From NCBI GenBank assembly GCA_050331695.1, contig JBHJGP010000022.1, forward strand, positions 1-64,000: 64,000 bases of DNA. Reading direction: 5' to 3'. Below the pieces are notes generated by a model that was not told the DNA's origin, did not search any database, and was given only the letters and a program-made list of their open reading frames with translations. Numbering within the stretch: position 1 is the first letter of the stretch; every line of letters starts with the position of its first letter. This DNA is from JBHJGP01 sp050331695. Lineage in GTDB: Bacteria; Pseudomonadota; Alphaproteobacteria; Geminicoccales; Geminicoccaceae. The translations under genes were made by a program, and so were the position numbers. Of this stretch, positions 1 to 9,035 are shown one piece after another.

Positions 1-816
1 CCGGTAGCCGCGGATCGAATCCGGTGCGTTCCGGTCCATCACCGCATAGGCGCCCGGCGGATCGAGCCCCTCGACATAGCGGCTGCCCGGCGTGTCGAGG
101 CGAACGGATATCCGTCCGTCGCGGGCAAGCTCCGGAAACCGCCGACAAACCTCCAAGGCGCCGCTGATCTCCCGCGCGTAGTAGTCGACCAGCACCACGA
201 GCTGCTGTTCCGGGAATGCCTCGTGGAACATCTCTGCCGCGCGCACGGTCGAGCCCGCGTATCCGATGATGGCGTGGGGCATGGTGCCGAGACCTTCGGC
301 CTGGCCGAAGAAATGCGCCGTGGCATCGGTGGCGTTGCCGACGAAGCCGGCAGCGCCATGCTTGCGGCGGGCGCGCGCGGAGCCGACGCTGGCGGCATAG
401 GCCATTAGGTCAGCCATTTCCGCGCCAGCACAGTGGCGGGCGTCCATGGCAAGAAAGCCGACATAGGGAAGATCGGTGCACATGGTGTAGGCGTTGAAGG
501 CGGCGACGCAGGGCGCGCCGAGCTTCTGCAGAAACAAGGTCTCAAGGTCGACAAGCTCCTGCATCGATCCCTTGAGGTACATCAGCGGCTCGCCGGCACC
601 GACCCAAGCCCCCTCCGGATGGAGCAATTCGACCGCGACCGGCTTGCCTCGGGCCGAGGTCACCTCCTCGAGCCAGGCCACCGCGAGCCGGGGCGTGAAG
701 ATCACTGGCCGGCGCATGAACACCGCATAGGTGACGTCGACATCGCCGAATTGGCCGACGATCTTCCGGGTCTTTACGAAGTACTTGTCCGTGTGCGCAT
801 GGATATGTTCGTCCAT
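1..816 (-). CDS. Nicotinate phosphoribosyltransferase-like protein, 3' end cut by window edge
   Basis: The reading frame is open for 272 codons from an ATG at 816 to the first base of the window, so the C-terminus is missing. The translation starts MDEHIHAHTDKYFVKTRKI and runs through segments typical of the nicotinate/nicotinamide phosphoribosyltransferase superfamily, such as a substrate-binding stretch with DARHCAGAEM and a later GFVGNATDAT. Such enzymes join nicotinate and PRPP to make nicotinate mononucleotide in cytoplasmic NAD salvage. It starts 28 nt after the DAHP synthase stop on the same strand, so the two probably share a transcript. No clear Shine-Dalgarno precedes the ATG. Family-level call is fair; exact substrate is inferred. 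Confidence 0.7.
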   Translation of the reverse strand, partial: MDEHIHAHTDKYFVKTRKIVGQFGDVDVTYAVFMRRPVIFTPRLAVAWLEEVTSARGKPVAVELLHPEGAWVGAGEPLMYLKGSMQELVDLETLFLQKLGAPCVAAFNAYTMCTDLPYVGFLAMDARHCAGAEMADLMAYAASVGSARARRKHGAAGFVGNATDATAHFFGQAEGLGTMPHAIIGYAGSTVRAAEMFHEAFPEQQLVVLVDYYAREISGALEVCRRFPELARDGRISVRLDTPGSRYVEGLDPPGAYAVMDRNAPDSIRGYR

Positions 817-844
817 AGCGGTCGGCCCGGTAACGCGCGGCCCC

Positions 845-2215
845 TCAGGAGGCCGCGCGCAACGCGTCCCGTTCGTGCTTGAGCGAAGCGGCGGTCAAAA
901 AGGCTAACTCCAATGCCTGCTCCGCGTTGAGCCGCGGATCGCAGTGGGTGTGGTAGCGGTCGGACAGGCGTTCCTCCGTGATCGCTTGGGCGCCGCCGGT
1001 GCACTCGGTCACGTCCTGGCCGGTCATCTCGATGTGAACCCCGCCGGCATGGGTGCCCTCGGCCCGGTGCACGGCGAAAAAGCCGGTGACCTCGGCGAGG
1101 ATGCGCTCGAAGGGACGGGTCTTGAACCCGTTCGCCGATTTGATCGTGTTGCCGTGCATCGGATCGCAGGTCCAGACCACCTTGAAGCCCTCGCGCTCGA
1201 TCGCGCGGACCAGGGGCGGCAGCTTGGCCTCGATCTGCTCTGCGCCCATCCGGGTGATGATGGTCAGCCGGCCGGGATCATTGTCGGGGTTTAGCTTGGC
1301 GACCAACCGCACCAGATCGTCGGCGGTGAGCATCGGGCCCGCCTTGAGGCCGATCGGATTGGCGATGCCTCGGCAGAACTCGACATGGGCGCCGTCAAGC
1401 TGGCGTGTGCGGTCGCCGATCCAGACCAAATGCGCGGACGTGTCGTACCACAGGCCCGAGGTGCTATCGATCCGGGTAAGCGCCTGCTCGTAGCCCAGAA
1501 GCAGCGCCTCGTGACTGGTGTAGAAGGCTGTTCTCCGGATCTCGGGCGTGCTGAGGTCGGAGACGCCGCAGGCGGTCATGAACGCCAGCGCCTCGGTGAT
1601 CCGATCCGCCAGGTCGCGGTAGGCCGCCCCTTGGCTGGAGCGGTCGACGAAACCGAGGTTCCAATTGTGCACCCGTTCGAGGGACGCGTAGCCGCCCTGG
1701 GTGAAGGCGCGAAGCAGGTTGAGGGTCGCTGCCGACTGGGCATAGCCTTCGAGCTGGCGGTGGGGATCCGGCTCGCGGACCGAGGCTTCGAAGTCGAGAC
1801 CGTTGACGATGTCGCCTTTATAGCTGGGCAAGCTGACGCCACCGATCGTCTCGGTACCCGACGAGCGGGGTTTCGCGAACTGGCCGGCCATGCGGCCGAC
1901 CTTCACCACCGGCAGGCCTGTGCCGAAGGTGAGCACGACGGCCATCTGCAAGAGCACGCGCAAGGAATCGCGGATTTTGTCGGCGTTGAAATCGGCGAAC
2001 GCCTCGGCGCAGTCACCGCCCTGAAGCAAAAAACCGCGGCCCTCAGCGACATCGGCAAGCTGCTCGCGAAGCCGCCGCGCCTCGCCGGCGAACACCAGAG
2101 GCGGGTAGGCGGCGAGCTTGCCCTCGACCTCGCCCAACACATTCGAGTTGGCGTAAGCCGGAAGCTGCTCAGCCGGGAATCGGCGCCAACTGTCGGGGCT
2201 CCAACCAGAAGTCAT
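845..2215 (-). CDS. 3-deoxy-7-phosphoheptulonate (DAHP) synthase, class II
   Basis: The 456-residue product begins MTSGWSPDSWRRFPAEQLPA and has the hallmarks of class II (plant/mycobacterial type) DAHP synthase: GDCAEAF near residue 68, KVGRMAGQFAKPRS near 103, and the C-terminal THAGGVHIEMTGQDVTEC near 390. It condenses phosphoenolpyruvate with erythrose 4-phosphate, the first step of the shikimate pathway for aromatic amino acids. Length fits the family (about 450). It lies 45 nt downstream of the glutathione reductase gene and 28 nt upstream of the NAPRT-like gene. A chorismate mutase at 55.6 kb acts further down the same pathway but is not linked. Confidence 0.93.
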   Translation of the reverse strand: MTSGWSPDSWRRFPAEQLPAYANSNVLGEVEGKLAAYPPLVFAGEARRLREQLADVAEGRGFLLQGGDCAEAFADFNADKIRDSLRVLLQMAVVLTFGTGLPVVKVGRMAGQFAKPRSSGTETIGGVSLPSYKGDIVNGLDFEASVREPDPHRQLEGYAQSAATLNLLRAFTQGGYASLERVHNWNLGFVDRSSQGAAYRDLADRITEALAFMTACGVSDLSTPEIRRTAFYTSHEALLLGYEQALTRIDSTSGLWYDTSAHLVWIGDRTRQLDGAHVEFCRGIANPIGLKAGPMLTADDLVRLVAKLNPDNDPGRLTIITRMGAEQIEAKLPPLVRAIEREGFKVVWTCDPMHGNTIKSANGFKTRPFERILAEVTGFFAVHRAEGTHAGGVHIEMTGQDVTECTGGAQAITEERLSDRYHTHCDPRLNAEQALELAFLTAASLKHERDALRAAS

Positions 2216-2260
2216 GACATCCCTCTCCGGGGGCTTTCGTCCTGAACGTGAAGGGCTGGC

Positions 2261-3658
2261 TTAGCTCACCGCTTGGTACATTGTCACGAATTCTTCGGCC
2301 GCCGAAGGGTGTACGCCGACCGTTGCATCGAAATGCGCCTTGGTGGCCCCCGCCGTCAGTGCGACCGCCAGACCCTGGATGATTTCGGCCGCCTCGTCGC
2401 CGACCATGTGGCAACCGAGCACCCGGTCGGTCGGTCGATCCACGATCAGCTTCATCATGATCGCGTGATCCTCGCCCGTGAGCGTGTGCATCATCGGCTT
2501 GAAACGGGTTCGGTAGACGTCGATTTCAAAACCCTGCTCCCGGGCCCGCTCCTCGGACATGCCGACCGTCCCCGCCTGGGGAAGCGAGAAGATCGCCGTC
2601 GGTATCGTCTCGTAGTCCACCTGGTGGGGGTTGTCGTTAAACAGGGTCTCGGCGATCACCCGGCCTTCTGCGATCGCCACCGGCGTTAGATCGAAGAACC
2701 CGCAAGTGATGCCATTGCCGGCATGGTCGCTGCAGTCACCGACGGCGTAGAGGCCGGGCACGTTGCTCTGATAGGCCCGGTCGACATAGATCGAGCCGAC
2801 ATTGTTGGTGCGGACACCTAGAACATCGAGGCCGACGCCTTCGGTATTGGGCAGGGCCTTTCGCCCGGTGGCGTAGAGGATCTGATCGGTTTCGATCGAA
2901 CCGCCATCGGTCTCGACCATCATCCGGCCAGGCTGACCCCGATGGATCGACGTGACCTGCGTGCCGGTGCGAAGGGTTACCCCGTGCTTCTCGATCTGGT
3001 CCGCCAGGGTTTGTCGAAGGTCACCGTCAAAGCCCCTTAGAGGCGCGTCACCCCGAAGCACAATCTGGGTATTAGTGCCGAGCGCGTGGAAAATCGACGC
3101 CAGCTCGACGCCGATATAGCCGCCGCCGACCACGACCAGCCGTTCGGGCTGATCGTAGAGATCCTCGAGCATATGATCCGAGGTGATCGCGTGCTCGATG
3201 CCCGGCACGTCGACCAGCGACGGCCGGCCGCCGACGGCCACAAGCACGTTGGTGGCACCATAGCGCTCGCCTGCGACCTCGACCCCGAGCCGAGCATCGC
3301 CATTGCCCTCGATAACCCGGCCATGGCCCTCAATGACCGTGACCCCGGCCTTTTGCAGCATGTTTTGATAGATGCCGCCGAGCCGTTCGATCTCGCGATT
3401 GCGCGCGGTCAGGAGACCGTTCCAATCGTGGGGTGGCTGACCGGGCTCCCAGCCGTAAGCCTTGGACGCTTTGAACCATTCGCTGAAATGGGCGCCGTAA
3501 TGCATGAGTTTCTTAGGCACGCAGCCCCGGATGACACAGGTCCCACCGAGCCGGCCGCTTTCGCAGAGTGCGACCCGGGCGCCGTGGGAGGCGGCCCGGC
3601 GGGCGCAGGCCACGCCGCCGGAACCGCCACCGATGACGAAAAGATCGAACGGCGCCAC
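2261..3658 (-). CDS. gor: Glutathione-disulfide reductase
   Basis: The 465-residue flavoprotein starts at a GTG (MAPFDLFVIGGGSGG). It shows the N-terminal FAD dinucleotide fold GGGSGG (10-15), the redox disulfide in GGTCVIRGCVPKK (Cys41 and Cys46), a central NAD(P)H fold GGGYIGVELASIF, the FAD-contact segment YAVGDCSD, and the C-terminal HPSAAEEF carrying the catalytic His-Glu pair. It reduces oxidised glutathione with NADPH in the cytoplasm. The start lies 4 nt after the stop of the broken dehydrogenase gene, so they form one transcription unit. Length and motifs match bacterial and plant-type GR; other class I disulfide reductases (lipoamide, mercuric) fit less well. Confidence 0.94.
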   Translation of the reverse strand: MAPFDLFVIGGGSGGVACARRAASHGARVALCESGRLGGTCVIRGCVPKKLMHYGAHFSEWFKASKAYGWEPGQPPHDWNGLLTARNREIERLGGIYQNMLQKAGVTVIEGHGRVIEGNGDARLGVEVAGERYGATNVLVAVGGRPSLVDVPGIEHAITSDHMLEDLYDQPERLVVVGGGYIGVELASIFHALGTNTQIVLRGDAPLRGFDGDLRQTLADQIEKHGVTLRTGTQVTSIHRGQPGRMMVETDGGSIETDQILYATGRKALPNTEGVGLDVLGVRTNNVGSIYVDRAYQSNVPGLYAVGDCSDHAGNGITCGFFDLTPVAIAEGRVIAETLFNDNPHQVDYETIPTAIFSLPQAGTVGMSEERAREQGFEIDVYRTRFKPMMHTLTGEDHAIMMKLIVDRPTDRVLGCHMVGDEAAEIIQGLAVALTAGATKAHFDATVGVHPSAAEEFVTMYQAVS

Positions 3659-3662
3659 CGCC

Positions 3663-5144
3663 TTAGCTGATCCCGCCGAGGCTCACATATTTGATCTCCA
3701 GATAGTCATCGAGGCCGTATTTCGACCCCTCACGGCCCATGCCGCTCTCCTTGACGCCGCCAAAAGGAGCGACTTCGGTGGAGATCACCCCGTCATTGAC
3801 GCCGAGCAGGCCGACCTCGAGGGCCTCGGCGACCCGAAACACCCGACCCAGATCGCGGGCGTAAAAATAGCCCGCAAGCCCGACATCGCTGTCGTTGGCA
3901 AGCGCGATGACCTCCTTCTCGTCCTCGAACTTGAAGATCGGCGCCCCCGGGCCGAACGTCTCCTCATGGGCGATCGCCATATCGGATGAGCAATCGGCGA
4001 TTACGGTCGGCTGGAAATAGGTGCCGCCCAGCTCGTGGCGCTCGCCACCGGTGAGCACGCGCGCCCCTTTCGAGGTGGCGTCCTTCAGATGTTCCTCGAC
4101 CTTGTCGACAGCGGCTGGCTCGATCAGCGGGCCCTGATTGACCCCATCCTCCATGCCGTTGCCCACCTTGAGTTTGGCGACGGCAGCGGTGAACTTTTCG
4201 GCGAAGGCGTCATAGATGCCGGCCTGGACGTAGAGCCGGTTCATGCAGACACAGGTCTGGCCCATGTTCCGGAATTTGGAGGCGATCGCCCCGTCAACGG
4301 CCTTGTCCAGATCGGCATCGTCGAAGACGATGAACGGCGCGTGGCCACCCAATTCCATGCTCACCTTCTTCACCGTGTCGGCGCATTGCTTAAGCAAGAT
4401 CTTGCCGACATCGGTCGAACCGGTGAACGAGATTTTCCGGACCTTCTTGTTCGACGTGAGCTCGCCACCGATCTTGGACGCGCTGCCGGTCAACATGTTG
4501 AAGACGCCGTCGGGGAAACCGGCCCGGCGGCCCAATTCCGCCGCGGCCAGCGCCGTGAGCGGCGTGAACTTCGCAGGCTTGACCACGATCGTGCAGCCGA
4601 CGGCCAGGGCCGGCGCCGCCTTGCGGGTGATCATGGCCAGCGGAAAATTCCAGGGCGTGATCATGCCGCAGACGCCCACGGGCTGTTTCAGCGTGATGAT
4701 CCGCCGGCTCGGAAATGGCGACGGGATCACGTCGCCGTAGACCCGTTTTCACTCCTAAGCGAACCACTCGCAGAATGAGGCACCGTAGGCGATTTCGCCC
4801 CGGGCCTCAGACAAGGGCTTGCCCTGCTCGCGGGTCATGATGACGGCGAGATCCTCACCATTCTCCTTTAGAAGATCACCCCAGCGGGCGACCAGGGCGC
4901 AGCGCTCCTTCGCTGTCATCGCGCGAAAACTCTCGAACGCGGCCTCTGCGGCATCGATCGCGCGGGCGGTCTCCGCAGCGCCGCAATCGGGGACCGTGGC
5001 CAACTGATCGCCGGTCGCCGGATCGTCCACCGAGATGGTGCCACCTTCATCGGCATCGATCCAAGCGTCGCCCACCAGGGCCCGTTCGATCAGCAAACTC
5101 GGATCGTTCAAATGAACGCGCACATCCTTCAGCGCCACTGCCAT
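3663..5144 (-). pseudogene. gabD: NAD(P)-dependent succinate-semialdehyde dehydrogenase, interrupted by two in-frame stops
   Basis: Read in one uninterrupted frame from an ATG at 5144 (GGGAG ribosome site 7 nt upstream) the sequence gives a full-length aldehyde dehydrogenase of about 493 codons, but codon 130 is TAG (4755-4757) and codon 132 is TGA (4749-4751). The flanks join perfectly: GAIAYGASFCEWFA-type sequence before and KRVYGDVIPSPFPSRR after, as in GabD. Downstream motifs are intact: TPWNFP, FTGSTDVGK, the ELGG glutamate, and the catalytic cysteine in MGQTCVCMNR. GabD oxidises succinate semialdehyde to succinate in GABA degradation. The downstream part could only restart at a GTG (4730), lacking much of the NAD-binding domain. 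Recent inactivation or a sequencing fault are the main explanations. Confidence 0.85.
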
Positions 5145-5281
5145 CGGTCTACTCCCGTGCTTTTGTTGGTCCGATCGATCGGTAATCCGGTCGGAACAGA
5201 GACGATTTTTCGTAACCAAAACTATAGGCTTGGTTGGGTGTCGCCGCCAGGGGCGTGCCGTCAGCGGCCGGGAGACCGATT

Positions 5282-6094
5282 TTGGAGCTGCAGCTAGCGG
5301 GCAAGCGGGTTTACGTGGCCAGCGCCAACCGGGTTTTCGATCCGTCCGAGCCGACCGTCGTCTTCGTCCACGGTGCTGGTATGGATCAAAGCGTGTGGGC
5401 CGCCCAGGCGCCGGCGGTCGCCGAGATGGGCGTCAATGCCTTGAGCCCGCTTCTGCCCGGCCACGGACGATTGGCCTCGAAGCTGTCATCCGAGGGGCCG
5501 GTGCTGACAACGATCGAGGCGATGGCCGACTGGCTGGCCCAGCTGCTGGCCGAATTGGGTATCGGATCCGCCATTCTGGTCGGCCATTCGATGGGCTCCC
5601 TCATCGCCCTCTCGCTGGCCGCACGACAACCGGACAGGGTCAGGGCGCTCGCCCTCTTGGGCAGTGCCGCGGCGATGCCTGTGCACCCGAAACTGCTCGC
5701 CAACGCCGCCAAGGATTTGGACGCCGCGATCGAACAGATCGTCGGCTGGGCCCACGGGCCAGCCCATCGGCAAAGACCTCCGGGCCTCAACCTCGGCAAT
5801 GTCGCGCGCTCGGTCCTGCGGGGCAGCCAGCCAGGGGTGCTCGCCAATGATCTCGCCGCCTGCAACGACTTTGCCGACGGCGAGCGGAGCGCGCGGTCGA
5901 TCGTCTGCCCGACCCTGGTCATCTCAGGCAAGCTTGACCGGATGACACCGGCCAAGGCCGGAGCAGCCCTCGCCCAGTTGATCGCGAAGGCCCGTTTCGA
6001 GCCGATCGCCGCCGCCGGTCACATGGTGATGGTCGAACAGCCAAGGTTCGTTCTGAGATCCTTAGACATTTTCGTTCGAGACAACATCGCCTAG
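5282..6094 (+). CDS. Alpha/beta hydrolase
   Basis: The product has the oxyanion HGAG (residues 30-33), the nucleophile elbow GHSMG with Ser103, and a late His in AAGHMVMVEQP, so a complete Ser-Asp-His alpha/beta hydrolase is visible. I chose the TTG at 5282 because a GGGAG ribosome site sits 7 nt before it; an in-frame TTG at 5234 would add 16 residues that look non-native. About 270 residues fits esterases and related lyases or peroxidases. The substrate cannot be told. It is divergent from gabD and followed after 38 nt by a LysE family gene. Confidence 0.85.
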   Translation: MELQLAGKRVYVASANRVFDPSEPTVVFVHGAGMDQSVWAAQAPAVAEMGVNALSPLLPGHGRLASKLSSEGPVLTTIEAMADWLAQLLAELGIGSAILVGHSMGSLIALSLAARQPDRVRALALLGSAAAMPVHPKLLANAAKDLDAAIEQIVGWAHGPAHRQRPPGLNLGNVARSVLRGSQPGVLANDLAACNDFADGERSARSIVCPTLVISGKLDRMTPAKAGAALAQLIAKARFEPIAAAGHMVMVEQPRFVLRSLDIFVRDNIA

Positions 6095-6132
6095 GCTTTG
6101 CCGGCCAAAGTGCCGAAGGGAGGGACTGTCGC

Positions 6133-6771
6133 GTGGACCAGATCGCCATCTATCTACCGGGGATCATCCTCGCCTATTCCGCTTTCTTTCTTTCAATCAT
6201 GAGTCCCGGACCGAACATTCTGGCGATCCTAGGCACGTCGATGAGTGTTGGCAGGTCCGCCGGCATAGCCATAGCCGCTGGTGTCGCAGCCGGTTCTTTT
6301 TGTTGGGCTTCGCTCACCGTGGCGGGCCTCTCCGCTCTGCTCGCCGCCTACGCGTGGACACTGACGGTCATCAAGCTGGTGGGTGGCGTTTATCTTTTGT
6401 GGCTAGCCTACAATGCTTTTCGGTCGGCGGCGGCATCCCACGAGCTCGTGGCCACGGTAATGACCGGTCCGACCCGGCGCCTCGGCTATTTCGCCCGAGG
6501 CTTCATCATCCAGATGACCAATCCTAAAGCGGCGCTAGCCTGGATTGCGATCATCTCACTTGGTTTGCGGCCCGAGGCGCCGTGGTGGGTGGGATCGGTC
6601 ATTATCGTTGGCACGGCAGCTTTGTCGCTCGCGATTCACGGCGTTTACGCTCTGGCGTTCTCCAGCCCGCCGATGTTGCGCGTCTACGGTCAAGCCAGGA
6701 GATGGATCCAGGTGGCGCTCGGCACATTCTTCTGTTTCGCCGGGTTAAGGCTCTTGAACAGTCGTTCCTAG
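6133..6771 (+). CDS. LysE family translocator
   Basis: The 212-residue protein begins with GTG after a GAAGGGAGGGA ribosome site. It has the N-terminal signature SIMSPGPNILAILGTSMSVG near residue 21, followed by about six hydrophobic segments, with QMTNPKAALAWIAIISLGL near residue 130, as in LysE/RhtB amino-acid exporters of the inner membrane. Members export lysine, arginine, homoserine or threonine, often with little specificity; the substrate here is unknown. The next gene (NnrU-like) starts 26 nt downstream, so co-transcription is likely. Confidence 0.88.
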   Translation: MDQIAIYLPGIILAYSAFFLSIMSPGPNILAILGTSMSVGRSAGIAIAAGVAAGSFCWASLTVAGLSALLAAYAWTLTVIKLVGGVYLLWLAYNAFRSAAASHELVATVMTGPTRRLGYFARGFIIQMTNPKAALAWIAIISLGLRPEAPWWVGSVIIVGTAALSLAIHGVYALAFSSPPMLRVYGQARRWIQVALGTFFCFAGLRLLNSRS

Positions 6772-6797
6772 TACAAGGCGATCAGGAGAACCCCTCG

Positions 6798-7364
6798 ATG
6801 ATCTTGTTGGTGTTGGGCGTTTTGCTTTGGTGCGGGCTGCATCTGATGAAGACGGTGACGCCCGGCATGCGCGGCGCCCTGATCGATCAGTTGGGCGAGA
6901 AGCGGCATAAGGTTGCGATCGCCGTCGGTATCGGGCTCTCGATCTTGCTGATGATCTTCGGCTGGCGGGCGACGGTCCCGACCTTCGTCTATCAACCGCC
7001 GCTCTGGGGTGCGCATCTGGCGCCGGTGCTGGTGTTGGTGGCTTTCCTGTTCATCCAGGCGTCCCATGGCAGTACTCGGATCAAGCGCGTCTTGCGCCAT
7101 CCGATGCTTACCGGCTTCGCCTTGTGGGCGCTCGCGCATCTGCTCGCCAATGGCGACGTTCGTTCCGTCATCCTGTTCGGCGGGCTCGGCGCCTGGGCGC
7201 TGCTCGAGGTCGTCCTGATCAACCGACGGGAGGGCGTGTGGGTTCGACCCGAGCCCGGGCCCTGGTCGGCTGAGTTGAAGCATCTCGCGATCGGGGTCGG
7301 GATCTATCTCGTGGTTCTGATCGTCCACCCCTATCTGTTCGGCGTGTCGCCCCTGCCCTATTGA
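6798..7364 (+). CDS. NnrU family membrane protein
   Basis: The 188-residue product is almost all membrane: about five to six hydrophobic segments starting MILLVLGVLLWCGLHLMK. The segments ASHGSTRIKRVLRHPML and GFALWALAHLLANGD match the NnrU domain, related to isoprenylcysteine methyltransferase-like and 15-cis-zeta-carotene isomerase (Z-ISO) membrane proteins. The ATG at 6798 follows AGGAG at 6784 with normal spacing. NnrU was first seen near denitrification genes, but nothing like that is nearby here, so the role is open. Confidence 0.82.
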   Translation: MILLVLGVLLWCGLHLMKTVTPGMRGALIDQLGEKRHKVAIAVGIGLSILLMIFGWRATVPTFVYQPPLWGAHLAPVLVLVAFLFIQASHGSTRIKRVLRHPMLTGFALWALAHLLANGDVRSVILFGGLGAWALLEVVLINRREGVWVRPEPGPWSAELKHLAIGVGIYLVVLIVHPYLFGVSPLPY

Positions 7365-7588
7365 TTTTTTCCGTTGTCCAGCCACGAAAAGCCGTCGAGG
7401 CGTGCGGTCCGTTTATCGAAGGTCATCGTCGTCGTCGCACCATGTTCGGCATTGCTCAGAGCGATGAGAGCATCTGCAAAGTCATGCCCAGCTAACGAGG
7501 CCATCGCCCCGCAAAACCAATGATCTTGCAAAAATAATCGCGTTATGGTTGAAGATTTATCCCGAATTTAGCTCTTTGGGATAGAGCC

Positions 7589-8398
7589 ATGCGCGCCCTT
7601 GTGGTCGAAGATGATCCGACGTCGGCCGACCTGATTACCGCTTCGATCGAGCCCCATAACTTCGTCGTCGAGCACACGGACAGCGGCGAGGACGCGCTGG
7701 AGCTGGTCAAGGTCTACGATTTCGATGTCGCTGTCCTCGCCGGATCTCTCACCGACATGAGCGGTGCCCAGGCGGTTCGCCAGATGCGCCAGGCCAACGT
7801 CAAGATCCCGGCCATCGTGCTCTGCGCCGGCAATGATGCGAAGCAGAAGGTCGAAGCGCTCAAGGCCGGCGCCGATGATTGCTTGGCCGCGCCCTTCGAC
7901 GTCGACGAGCTGATCGCCCGGCTGCACTCGATTGTCCGCCGGGCCAAAGGCCACGCCGATTCGGTGATCCGGACCGGGCGCATGGCGATCGATCTGGCGA
8001 GCCGGACGGTCGAGATCGACGGCAAGCCTCTCCGGGTCACGGGCAAGGAATACGGCATCCTCGAGCTCCTCGCCCTGCGCAAGGGCATGACCCTGACCAA
8101 AGATACGTTCCTCGACCATCTCTATGGCGGGATGGACGAGCCTGAGCAGAAGATCATCGACGTCTTCATCTGCAAGCTGCGGAAGAAGATCGCCGACCTG
8201 ACCCCTGACTATAAAGGGATCGAGACGGTCTGGGGCCGCGGCTACGTCCTCAAGGACCAGCCGGGTAGCAACCCGCAACTGGCCGAAGAGGGTGATCCCT
8301 TTCTGTTCGATATCGACGGTGCCGGCGCCAACGGCCACGATGACCTAGGCGAATTGGAAGAGCTGGATCTGTTGTTGCTTCAGCTCATTGAGCGCTGA
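7589..8398 (+). CDS. CtrA-like OmpR-family regulator with degenerate receiver
   Basis: The 269-residue protein aligns along its length with the cell-cycle regulator CtrA. The winged-helix half is strongly CtrA-like: GKEYGILELLALRKGM, TLTKDTFLDHLYGGMDEPE, KIIDVFICKLRKKI and the wing ETVWGRGYVLKD. The receiver keeps the acidic pair E7/D8/D9 but where CtrA has its phosphorylated Asp51 (LLDLNLPDMSG) this protein reads VLAGSLTDMSG, i.e. Ala51. The conserved Lys before PF is also Ala101 (LAAPF), and the Ser/Thr position is Ala/Cys (VLCAGN). It should therefore not be phosphorylated in the usual way. A roughly 40-residue acidic tail (after residue 225) extends beyond CtrA. A standard CtrA may exist elsewhere. 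DNA binding by the conserved output domain is inferred. Confidence 0.87.
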   Translation: MRALVVEDDPTSADLITASIEPHNFVVEHTDSGEDALELVKVYDFDVAVLAGSLTDMSGAQAVRQMRQANVKIPAIVLCAGNDAKQKVEALKAGADDCLAAPFDVDELIARLHSIVRRAKGHADSVIRTGRMAIDLASRTVEIDGKPLRVTGKEYGILELLALRKGMTLTKDTFLDHLYGGMDEPEQKIIDVFICKLRKKIADLTPDYKGIETVWGRGYVLKDQPGSNPQLAEEGDPFLFDIDGAGANGHDDLGELEELDLLLLQLIER

Positions 8399-8408
8399 GC
8401 AAAACCGA

Positions 8409-9035
8409 TCAGACCGGGCCGCCCATCGGCCATCTGAGGCCCTGCCAGCGTTCCTGAAAACGGCTTCTCGTTTTCTGGATTTCCATGATGTCGCCGATCC
8501 GGCGGTCCAGAAAAGCCCAGCTGTCCTCGAAGTTTTCCGACTTGTCTTCGAGCCAGAACAGGACCGTCGCCACGTAGACGCCCGTCAGAAGAGCGCGGCG
8601 ACTGTAGTAGCTGAACCCGTCTTTCTCGGCGAAGCCCGCCGCCGCCCACATTCTGTCAACGGTGGTCCAGACCGTCTGGCATCCGACATAGGCCCCGCTC
8701 GGCAGTGAGCGCGCGAGAATGGCCCGCCGGGTCGCTTCCCGGTGCGGGCTCAAAACCTCCAGCCGGCAGCGGACAAGCGCGGTGATCCGCTCGCGAACCT
8801 TGAGCTCGTCCAAGCCCCGTTCCTTGGCGCTAACGAGCATTGCGCGGTCCGCCCAATCGTCGAACCAGGCGAGCAGGCTTTCCGTGCCAAGCGGAAACAG
8901 GCGGCGGACGCTTGCCGGGTCTAGGTCCAAATCGGTCGCTGCCCGGTGCAGCGCGCGACGGCCCCAGCCATCGAACGGCACGTGGTCTAGCGTGGCGATA
9001 AGAAGGCGGTCCTTTTGCGCCTGGCGATCGGTCAT
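8409..9035 (-). CDS. COQ9 family protein (rpsU-divergent)
   Basis: The 208-residue protein has the COQ9 layout: a TetR-like N-terminal helix-turn-helix region (WGRRALHRAATDLDLDPASV) and a C-terminal segment ending in FLDRRIGDIMEIQK. COQ9 binds lipids and helps the ubiquinone biosynthesis complex, chiefly the COQ7 hydroxylase step. This family is known in alphaproteobacteria as the protein transcribed divergently from rpsU, and rpsU indeed lies divergent at 9697. The start ATG overlaps the stop of the peptide deformylase gene by one base (TGATG), so the two are translationally coupled. Confidence 0.9.
   Translation of the reverse strand: MTDRQAQKDRLLIATLDHVPFDGWGRRALHRAATDLDLDPASVRRLFPLGTESLLAWFDDWADRAMLVSAKERGLDELKVRERITALVRCRLEVLSPHREATRRAILARSLPSGAYVGCQTVWTTVDRMWAAAGFAEKDGFSYYSRRALLTGVYVATVLFWLEDKSENFEDSWAFLDRRIGDIMEIQKTRSRFQERWQGLRWPMGGPV

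Noticed and set aside
4749..4757. Selenocysteine or pyrrolysine read-through at the gabD stops
   Set aside because: Neither residue is known at this position in GabD, and two different stops so close together argue against recoding.
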